This document shows, piece after piece, positions 40,080 to 50,229 of a DNA stretch of 64,000 bases. Positions within the stretch are counted from its first letter, which is position 1. Every line of letters starts with the position of its first letter. Under the pieces are notes generated by a model. That model saw only the letters and a list, made by a program, of their open reading frames with translations. It was not told where the DNA came from and searched no databases. A program made the translations under genes and the position numbers. This DNA is from Zeus faber (Eukaryota > Chordata > Actinopteri > Zeiformes > Zeidae), in the NCBI GenBank assembly GCA_960531495.1, contig OY482852.1:12222896-12286895 (forward strand), written 5' to 3'.

Positions 40080-41470
40080 GAATGCCTCTATGAGGATTCT
40101 ATGGGGGAAAAAAAAGAACACAAACGAAAGATATTACGACCATCAACACCACAAACCTGACCAAATGCCCTCCAACTTAAAAAGGCGGTTGTCCCGTCCC
40201 GCCCACTTCTAATCAGTCAAACTACCACGAACACTATTTTAAACCGTTTGGCATCTGAGACATTTGCGTTGTAAATCAGGTAAACACGGGGCCGAGTGGG
40301 AAGACATCTTAGTTAATTGGCAAAGTTACAAAATGTTTCTTGTTTATAGTGGGATTAATGTGGAAAAATACAATTTTGGTCCTTTTGCATTTTCATTTTC
40401 TTGCCTTAAAAGTACAACCACACTGTTTCAACACATAGAGGTAATGAACGCTGAGCTGTTAACAAGTTGCAAATCTGGGCCCTAATGGAATGTGAACGTA
40501 GTCGAATAGCCCTGGTGCAACCAAATCACCAGAACGTTGGTTCCACTCTCCAGCACTGTCAGTCATATCGCCCAGATATCTGCTTGGTTCTCCACGCCAG
40601 GCCAGCCAAGATCCCCTTTCATCTCATGAAGCTGCAAATAGATTGAGCCTTTCATTATGTAATGGGGAAAGAAGAGGTTCAGACACGCACAGCCAGGATC
40701 TGGTTCAGTAGGACATGGTCGGACAGAGTATTTCACAACCTGCAAATGTCAGGGCTACCATACCACACTGAAGTGTATTAATAGCCAGGGCAATGCCTGC
40801 CCGTCCTTGGAGAACAGGAGAGCTACACATCAGTGTACGATCTTACCATTTCCACTAAATCTATAGGTAAGACATGCCAACATAAGACTAACTAGCTTTT
40901 CATATACTGACCCCACGCTTTGACATTTGGCATGACGTTCAGTGTAAGATAAATATCACTAGTGCAATTTTTAAGTTGCCATTTTCTTTTCTTTTGACTA
41001 AATCAATCCACAAATTTAATTTTTGCTTAAGTTATACAGTGTATTGAATGACAGAACAAAAACATAGCGGTATTGTATGCAGCGTACAATACCGACTTGG
41101 CAGAGAGCTGGTTTTAAGTTGGAACGGTCGTTAAACAGGTAGGTCGTTAAGTGAGGAGTAACCGTAGTTAAATGTTGTATTTTCCTTGTCTTGAATGCTG
41201 CATTACAGTAATGTAATCCAATTTTCTGAACTTGGTTGACTGTTCTAACTGTTCTAACGGTGGTCATAATATACATATTAGTCACAATTGTTTCTCAAAT
41301 ATTTCTTGTGTGTTAATATCTAATGCAAGCACCAATAGTCATTCCCAAAATATGGCCAAATTTTCATTATCAAGGTATTTCATTTTGTCAATATCACCCA
41401 GCCCTATCTATGCTTGTTTTGGGTTAGGGAGTGACCTCTGTATGTCTCTTCCTCTCCTGTAGCTGCGCAT

Positions 41471-41491
41471 ATGTCTGTGCACTGTGCTTGA
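41471..41491 (+). promoter_or_regulatory. six-codon upstream ORF overlapping the pdp1 start codon
   Basis: In the presumed pdp1 start exon (acceptor CTCCTGTAG, exon from 41463) the first ATG opens a frame of six codons whose TGA (41489-41491) shares its last base with the pdp1 ATG (TGATG). Translation of pdp1 would need leaky scanning or reinitiation. Confidence 0.6.
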
Positions 41492-44400
41492 TGGCCTGGA
41501 GTGTACCGTCAGTCATGCCTGTGACATCAAAGCTTTTTCGAGGATGGCTCCGCACCAAGATTTTGTCCTCCAGCCCGATAATATGCCAACATCAGTCTCA
41601 TTTTGGGCCCATTTCTCATCGACACCGCTTAATACACCCCTCACTCAGCTTGCACCATCACTTGCCTTCAAGACAATACCAAACCACCCCAGACCTACAC
41701 AGCTACACTCTCACCCCTCCACAAGTCAACTCAATTCTGAAAGCCAATGAGTATAGTTTTAAGGTTTGTATCGACTCGTGCATGCAAACAAAATTAGCAT
41801 TTTGCATCAATAACACTGAGATTCTGCCCTGAAGTCTTGACATGGGTGTTTTGATTTCTAATGGTCGTAGGTGCCCGAGTTTGATGGGAGGAATGTGTCC
41901 GCAGTGATGGGCTTTGACAGCAACCAGCTTCCAGCCAACGCTCCCATAGAGGACCGCCGCAGTGCGGCCATCTGCCTCCAGACACGGGGGATGCTGCTGG
42001 GGGTCTTTGATGGCCATGCCGGCTGCGCCTGTGCTCAGGTGAAGTCGATTTTGATATCATACATTTGATCTGTTGTCTGTAATGAAGGGAACTCGATTTA
42101 AATGCTCTACCCATGTCTGTGTATTATCTATGTTGTAAGCTATGAATCTGATAACGTGCTATGTACCTTATGCTCTTATTATGTGAATGCTGAAAATTTA
42201 CCAACAAGTACAGGCTTTCAATTCTATAAAACACCTTCAGTCTTAACTTAAATACTCTAAATGTAACACCCACCCCCTCCCTACTCTTCACCAGGCTTTG
42301 AGCGAGAGGTTGTTTTATTACATCGCTGTGTCACTGCTGCCTCATGACACTCTGTGTGACCTGGAGGCGGCGGTGGAGGCAGGCCGGCCGCTCAGCCCCA
42401 TCCTGCAGTGGCACAAGCACCCGCACGACTACTTCAGTCGAGAGGCACAGACCCTCTACTTCAACAGCCTACGAACCTACTGGCAAGAGCTCATCGACCT
42501 CAACAGGTAACGATGGGGAATTAAGACACACGTTGTTCAGTAGAATCTGCCTCCTGTCTTCTTTCTGTTCTGTTTGAGCTCCACTCGCCATGTTTACCTC
42601 TCACTCTGTCCCCCTCTCGGCTCCTTGTCGTGTTACACACTAGTTCTCTTTTCTCGCTGGAATGCTCAACAGCCGTTCTCTGTGTTCTCAGTCCTGGTGA
42701 AAATCCAGACACAAGGGAGGCGTTGCAGAACGCCTTCAAGAGGCTTGACAACGACCTGTCTCTGGAAGCTCAGGTGGTGTACCTGACCTTTGACCTTCCA
42801 CCCGAAGGCATATAATTCCTTTACACCGACTTCTCTCTGTTTGTGCTGTGCTTCATCTTGGTTTGACTTGGCTGGTGATGTCTTTTCAGGTCGGAGACCC
42901 GAATGCCTTCTTGCACTACTGGGTTTTGAGAGTGGCCTTTTCAGGAGCTACCGCCTGTGTCGCACACATCGATGGACCAGACCTGTACGGCCGCCTCCCT
43001 TTCTTTGTGTCTGTTTTAGACTGCAAATGAATATTTTACCTCTGGATTTTTATGTTCTTTCTCTGTAAGGTTCATTGCCAACACAGGCGACGGTCGGGCG
43101 GTGCTGGGGGTGCAGGAGGAGGATGGTTCATTCAGCGCTCACACACTCTCGAACGACCACAACGCCCAGAATGACAATGAGGTGGCACGGATACGGGGCG
43201 AGCACCCTCCGTCAGAGAGGAAGACGGTCATACGCCAGGTACTGCACTTGTCACTCCATACCCAGTCCATTCCACACAGACCCTGGAGGCTCTCTTTGTG
43301 GCCCCCGATATCGAACGCCCTCCTCGCCTCTCTCCCCAGGACCGGCTGCTCGGCCTCCTCATGCCGTTTCGTGCCTTTGGGGACGTGAAGTTCAAGTGGA
43401 GCATCGAGCTGCAGAAGCGCGTGCTGGAGTCCGGGCCGGACCAGCTCCACGAAAACGAGCACACCAAGTTCATCCCCCCCAACTACCACACGCCCCCTTA
43501 CCTGACCGCGGAGCCGGAGATCACACACCACAGACTGCGGCCGCAGGATCGCTTCCTGGTAAGACGACGAGGAGGATATTTCCTAACGGATGAAGAGCTA
43601 TTCACTGAATCCTAAAATTATATTTATATCATCTCAAGTGTTGAGTGTGAGTGTTATAAGTGTTGGGAACCATTCCCTTATTCATTCCTGCCCCAAATTC
43701 CAAATGATGCAATACTACGGCATTGAACTTGCCAAGTTCATGAACTGCCATGCATCATTAAATGTCAAGTTGTAACACATCCAATGTGATAAAACTTTAG
43801 TAGTACATGCTGTAAAATACAGGTCATTACATTTTTTTTTTTTTTTTTTTAAAGGGCTATATTTTTATTACAGGCATGATGTTTTGCGGTGCTGGATGGA
43901 TAATGGGTGATGGATAAAATTAAAGAATGGACAAAGGAAATCATTGAGGAATCAGTATTGCTAAATTATTTTCAGTACCCTACTTATTCATTAAGTAAAT
44001 TATTATAGTTTATGTTCAATCATTCTCATTGATAAATGTATTATTATTATTATTATTTTCTTTGTGTAGTATGGTGTTGCTTTTGTAGGTAACTGTTTCA
44101 GTAATCAACAAAACACTTGGACATTATTTAAATGTCATGAGTGCGAATGTGTTTCCGTCTCCCCCTCCCCTCCAGGTGATTGGCTCTGACGGCCTCTGGG
44201 AGACGCTCCACAGACAGGAAGTGGTTCGCATCGTGGGGGAGTATCTGACCGGGGTGCACCAGCGGCAGCCCCTCACCGTGGGAGGCTACAGGGTCACCCT
44301 GGGACAGATGCAGGAGCTCCTGGACGGCAGGAAGGCGCGCATGTCGTCGGCGTTCGAGGACCAGAACGCGGCGACCCACCTGATCCGCCACGCGGTGGGG

Positions 44401-44556
44401 AACAATGAGTTCGGCACCGTGGACCACGAGAGATTGTCCAAGATGCTGTCGCTGCCCGAGGAGCTCGCCCGCATGTACCGCGATGACATCACCATCATCA
44501 TAGCCCAGTTCAACCCTCATGTAATCGGAGCACAACAACAAGAGGTCCAGTCCTGA
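41491..44556 (+). CDS. pdp1: pyruvate dehydrogenase phosphatase catalytic subunit 1, complete
   Basis: Mitochondrial matrix Mg/Mn-dependent PP2C-type Ser/Thr phosphatase that reactivates the pyruvate dehydrogenase complex by dephosphorylating E1-alpha. Exons: 41491-41763, 42295-42506 preceded by 41871-42038, then 42692-42773, 42890-42984, 43070-43238, 43340-43558, 44176-44556. All phases agree, 532 aa (human 537). The first 91 codons encode an Arg/His/Ser-rich, acid-poor presequence (SKLFRGWLRTK) and then the conserved LTPPQVNSILKANEYSFK. PP2C motifs: APIEDRRSA, GVFDGHAGC (metal-binding Asp), ANTGDGRAVLG, LSNDHNAQN, LMPFRAFGDVKFKWS, GSDGLWE (human ATDGLWE) and MYRDDITII. The start was chosen as the first in-frame ATG after the acceptor. 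PDP2 is excluded by closeness to PDP1 along the whole length and by the tmem67-cdh17 neighbourhood. Confidence 0.97.
43559..44175. other. last pdp1 intron
   Basis: About 0.6 kb of AT-rich DNA with a poly-T run near 43831-43850 and a short (TTA)n near 44040. No feature beyond the splice sites. Confidence 0.6.
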
Positions 44557-45384
44557 AGAATAAAGACAAATAAACACACAGAAGTCATTCACATATACTT
44601 TTTTTTTTTTTTGTTTACCATTTTACCAATGTATATGGATAAACAAGCACACACTCTGTCAGCAGACACACCTTGTGTAAGGGGGTGTGTCTCTCATCAG
44701 TTATCATCATCACTCTTATTTTCTTTTAAGACTATCTAAAAAAACGTCATATCCTGATCTCAGGGAGATTGTGTTCCCATTAAGTCAGTTTAAAGGACCA
44801 TACCGGTGTCAAATTTAGTTTTAGCCAATTTACTAGTCAGCGCACACTGTTCACATTACCCCTGAACATAACCTTCCTGATGTTTATTTGTCGCATACGA
44901 TTATACATATATGCAGTGAAATGTCATTGCAATGCACCCAGAGATTATGCACAATAAGTACTAACTGACACAATTGCTAAGTAATTAAAACTAACTTAAC
45001 TAAATTAGCTGAACTAACTGATTCCTAAAATGTAATTCATTTAGTAAATAGAATAAAATAAGAGTAAAAGGGTAATATACTGAACGGAAATACGAAATAG
45101 AATAGACTTATGTGTATACAGATGTGTGCATTAAAGGGGCATGTGAATAAAGTGAAGTAGTGTGTTTTGAGATGTACAGTACAGTACAGTATACAACAGT
45201 ACAGTAGCAGTACAGCATGCAGGAGGAGGGTTTATCACATATCGTTTCTATATTCCAAAAAAAATAGACAATATCACGAATGTGAGCCATCATCAGGAAA
45301 ATGGTCATTGAATATAGAATGTGTGCTGACTAGTAAACATGACACCTTTATGATGCTTTAAGGTTAGATTGGATGGCAGCAGCT

Positions 45385-45432
<48 letters not shown>

Positions 45433-46508
45433 TCTGTACATCATGGCCTTGGCATGTTGCCAATATCTTTGTGACTGTTTGTAAAGACCTTCTGCCACAG
45501 CTGAAATATATCAAAGAATCGCGGCTCACGGGAAGCTGTTACAAACTGTTGTGCCAAAACATTCAACCTCCTCGCCCCTCGACCGTGTCACGTTTAGGAC
45601 ATTTCCAAAGGCGGCGAAGTCCGGGATTTGACGCGGAAAATCGGCTTTTGGTGACGGCACTAACTCCGCTTTTTTCCTCGTCGTTTTCATAGACTGGTTT
45701 AATAACGTTAGTCTTGCCCTAGACCCTCCCACTGTTCTGTCTGTAGTATAACCTGTATGATTTGAACGGGCACCACCGCTTTGTCCTCATGGTTTTTCTG
45801 CTCGCGGCCCGAGCAGGTTGTGTTATTTACGTGTCTGTAATCACTCATTTTCGCTGCTCGAGTTGGCGGGTTTGAGAGAGAAAACACTCGAGCATAGTCC
45901 TTTTCACGTTGCTTTCTGGATCTATACAGTCAATAAACCCTGGCGCAGCTCGTTGGGAAGCACCACTACAGAGGAGCTGTTGCTACACCGTGACCTTTCT
46001 TCTGAAGGAGTTCAAATCGTATGTAGAACACAGGCTACAGACGAGCAAATAGGGCTGACCATATGACAAGCCTTTCACATTTGCGATTCTCTAGTGAAAG
46101 TAACATCTTAAAAAAAGAATAAACCAAAAGTCAGTGATTGAAAATAGGCAAAATCGTAACCATTTTAGACTTATAATATGGAGCTTGTGAAAGCAATATA
46201 TCCTGTATATCCTCCTTATATTTCAAGGCCCGTCACCAGTAGGATTAAAAGGGAAAGGCGTTTAAACCTGTCAGGGGTTTCTATAACGTTCATTGATTGC
46301 TTAACATGCGTTGTCTTGTCACGATGTGGGACTAGTGAAAAATGTTAAATTCTGTAAAGAATTTGAGGTTTAGCACTCGAATATATTGGAGTATTAGAAT
46401 CCATTTTTGGGTAAATCCAGGGTGTAAATTGAATTTTACCAGAGGGTCACTAGTTTTATATTTTGCCTTGTATTCATGTGGCGGCCCATTTGTTCCCTGG
46501 TTGAGATC

Positions 46509-46567
<59 letters not shown>

Positions 46568-46800
46568 GGTGAGTTTGATGAAAGCAGTAGCAGATTGTGT
46601 CCTGAATATGTACAGTATATCGTGTACTAAACCGATCGGCCGTGTTCATGGCCCGGGGAATGAGGAGCTGTCTGACTACTTGAAGGATATTTATTAAACT
46701 TCAGCAATATGTTACATGTCTTTATCTACAGTCGTATTTATGAGATGTAACTTATGTGTTTTGTATTTGGAATGTTTTAATAAAACGCTGAATACACCCC
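44557..46800 (+). other. presumed long pdp1 3' UTR and downstream DNA
   Basis: An AATAAA lies 3 nt after the stop (44559-44564) and another at 46779-46784; the second would fit a 2.2 kb 3' UTR. Contains (CA)n at 45396-45430, GTACA-type repeats around 45176-45220 and (AT)n at 46510-46560. Part of 44880-45170 looks like dispersed repeat DNA (TATATGCAGTGAAATGTCAT), family unassigned. Confidence 0.4.
46510..46560. repeat. (AT)n microsatellite
   Basis: About 25 AT units between pdp1 and cdh17. Confidence 0.95.
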
Positions 46801-48289
46801 CTGGTTGTGATTGATTTGGCTAATTCTCAAGTGAAGCACTGCGCGAGAGCTGAGCTGCTCTGCTCCTGGAATGCAGTTGAACTGTTTGAGTTCCCCCGCC
46901 TGCAGTTCTGGTTCTGAGGCACGGCAGTCCTGCACGCCTCACAGTCTATTCTTTTTTTGACTACTGTATACAATTATCTTCTAAGTATTAAAACCATGTT
47001 CAACAGTGGAATAGGGGAGTGTGGTGCCATAGGATTCTATAAATAATTATCACCACTAGAGCATGCTGCAGCTCAAGCCAAACCAAACTATTTGGGATTT
47101 GCAAATCCGGTACAACACTATGGCTACATCAGAAAACTAAATATGTTTCTCGGCCCATTTTTGAGCATTTCCATCTAAAGAAACGTCCCAAAGCAAATTA
47201 TTCGTGAAATGTCCTTTTTTGGGGAATACTCAATACGCGTGAAAGGGAAAGAACGGGTGCGCTCTCTGCAACAAGCAACACATGATCGAATAGTATATTC
47301 GTAAATATAATCAACTTTGTCCGGTGCCATGTCCTGTCCTAATGTATTAAAACACTGTTGTATGTGTTCAAACGTTGGTCCCAGAGCTGCACTTTGATGG
47401 GACTGTAGAAAGGTGAAGGTGCTGAACTGGCCGAATATTTTACCAGAGAGACTATCATCTCAGATTCCTTCAAAAACGTATTCTCCAGCTTGATTCGATT
47501 TTAATATTTCCCTGTACAGTAGATGTGCCAATAAACTTTTAGGAGAGAAAGAGCTGGATAAATGTCGGGTCCTGAAGAGGCCTCTCATGTCAGCTCACAG
47601 GAGGTTACTGCCCGTTCCGTCTTTCCGCTTTAATGACGAATAGAGAAATGTTTAATCAGGGACAGTGTGTGGAAATAAACTCTGCAACCTTCGCTTCCTG
47701 CTCCCCTTGAATATTCCAGGACAGCTCCAGGACTCATCCAGGACAGTTCCAGGACAGTTCCAGGGCTCTCCCAGTTCAGTTCCAGGACTCTTCCAGGACA
47801 GTTCGAGGACTCTTTGAGGACAGTTCCAGGACTCTTCTAGAGCAGTTCCAGGACTCTTCCGGGACAGTTCCAGCACTCTTCCGGGGACAGTTCCAGGACT
47901 CTTCCGGGGACAGTTCCAGGACTCTTCCAGGACTCTTCCAGGACAGTTCCAGGAGCGTGGTGGTGTGGGATCTGGCTGAAGGAACACGTGCAGTGACCAA
48001 CGGTTTGTCATCGCACATCTGCTCACTGTGGAAAGTGGAATGAACCATGACCATCACAACACGGCACAACTTATTCTGTTAAAACACAAGCAGCATATTG
48101 TTTGTTATTGATGATGCGCAAAAATAAATAATGAACGGGGAAATTTCAATTATGATCTGATATATACACTAAACTGTGTATTGTTTGTGATTATCCACCT
48201 TTTACCTTTTGCTTAAACCTGCCAGGATTCATCTTATTCTCCCACGAAGCTCTCACCAATACCTTCTCAACCTCATTCTCTCACACACA

Positions 48290-48341
<52 letters not shown>

Positions 48342-49023
48342 TAAACACTTTGTCTTCTTAAAGTGTGTGAAGCATCTTTTGGGATTCTCGTCTCGTGCGC
48401 GGGCATCGAACGTCGTCTTTACTCTGAGTTCAAGTTCACCGTCTCCGTTTGCAAAATCGAACACATCTTGCCGAGCGGATCCTCTGACTATGATACCTGC
48501 TGAAGAATTACATTTTTTTTACCCTGGGAATTCATATTCGGACTTACAGTGAACATGGCTGTTTATCTACTTTGAAGTCAATTCATAATTGTATGTACTG
48601 ACAATGAGGATCCAGAATGTTCATCCCTGGACACCGTGTGTCTTCGGGGATGAGGATGAAAGGGTTTTTCGAGGAACGGGGCCATGACACACTTCCAAAC
48701 ATGGTCTGGTCGTCCATCACACCAGTTGTCCTGCTCTTCGTTCTTTCCTTTTTGTTTCTCCTTGTGTCTCAACCTTGTGACCTGTGGCCAGACGTGTGTG
48801 TGTGTGTGTGTGTGCGCACAGGTGAAGAAGGAGCAGAGACATAAACACCGTAGAGCCTTGATGTTGAGTTTGACTTTATGAGGCTGTAACTCAGTTCAGT
48901 CCACTTTCTCTCTCTCTCTCTCTCTCTCTTTCGCTCTCTCTCTTTCTGTAGCTTTAACTTTTAGCCATTCAACACCTTCCCCTTGGATCAGGCTGAAGCA
49001 GGATGACTCACTACGTAGTGCAC

Positions 49024-49068
<45 letters not shown>

Positions 49069-49215
49069 ACACATCTCACAGATGCTGCACATGGATGGAA
49101 TGTGCGCACGAGGCCTTGCTTAGTGAAAACGTTCCCCTGCCGTCCGCCGCACATGTAACAGCCACACTCTGCTGTCACATGGACGGAATGTGTGGCTTTT
49201 TCTTTACCAAAGAGA

Positions 49216-49256
<41 letters not shown>

Positions 49257-49561
49257 CGTGCGCGTCTGTCAGTCCCTTTGTGCGGCACAAAAGCCCACAA
49301 TCTTGCCGTCCTCCTCCTTGAGCCGAGCCGCCATTCACTCGCTCGTCGATGACTCAGAGGCTGCGCTGGCCTTGAAAGGAAGAACGCACGGAGCGCTGCT
49401 TGGGCTCGCCAATTAACTTTCAGTCACAAATCAGAATAGAACATCTGTTTGAATAGAGTGTTTCCACGCCTTAGCACGTACAGAGATACACGCGCGCGCG
49501 CACACACACACACACACACATGCAAAATGATAGATTTCACATGTTTTTCTTTCCCATCTCC
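46801..49561. other. pdp1-cdh17 intergenic DNA
   Basis: No gene recognised. Contains the minisatellite at 47713-47955, (CA)n at 48282-48338 and 49026-49058, a CT run at 48908-48948 and (GT)n at 49217-49250. Open frames here come from repeats or have no recognisable similarity. Confidence 0.6.
47713..47955. repeat. minisatellite, about 22-bp unit
   Basis: Around ten imperfect copies of GGACAGTTCCAGGACTCTTCC, some shortened or lengthened. The unit is not a multiple of three, which is why two overlapping reverse frames read Ser-Trp-Asn-Cys-Pro and Leu-Glu-Leu-Ser type repeats. Not a gene. Confidence 0.93.
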
Positions 49562-49567
49562 TTTATT
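49562..49567 (-). terminator. candidate cdh17 poly(A) signal
   Basis: TTTATT on + (AATAAA on -), about 660 nt downstream of the cdh17 stop. Position is the only evidence. Confidence 0.4.
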
Positions 49568-50016
49568 GAGACATGTAGAATCACTATCAAGTTTTGTTTT
49601 TTTTACTTTATGACGGACAGCACCGGTAATTGGATCATTTTCTGTAACTATTCATGCACAGCACAATACTTTGGATGGTTAAGACAAGTTTTTGTTTTTT
49701 TTAACATTGCGGGGTAATTCTAGCCGGCCTCCAGTGAACAGCGCGTCTCGAATCATTAGACGAATAAAAACACAAGACGACAGTAACCAGGAAGACAAAA
49801 AACCTGTTACCTACTACTGGCAGGAAACAATGGCAGAGACAAATCTAATAAATTATGCACGCTTAGCTGCATTATTGCGTGATTACACTGAACCCAAGAA
49901 CTACAGTAAAGCTAGGAGACGACGTGTTTAAAAAAATAAAAGTTACAAATAAAAGCTGAGGAATAAAAGTAATAAAAAAACACTTGTGTCCTGTCATGAG
50001 CTGAAACATGAGTGTA

Positions 50017-50021
<5 letters not shown>

Positions 50022-50091
<70 letters not shown>

Positions 50092-50107
50092 TTATGTGTA
50101 TGTGTAT

Positions 50108-50170
<63 letters not shown>

Positions 50171-50200
50171 CATCCGTGTGTGTGTGTGTGTGTTTCCGTG
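50022..50200. repeat. compound (GT)n/(GTAT)n microsatellite
   Basis: Two long GT blocks separated by GTAT/TATGTG units, ending just before the cdh17 stop codon; presumably within the cdh17 3' UTR (as CA on the sense strand). Confidence 0.95.
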
Positions 50201-50229
50201 TGAGCAGAGTTAGTACAACATGAGTAGAG

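Noticed and set aside
47652..48069. Reverse-strand frames with Ser-Trp-Asn-Cys-Pro repeats
   Set aside because: Produced by a 22-bp minisatellite read in overlapping frames; no conserved flanks or splice sites.
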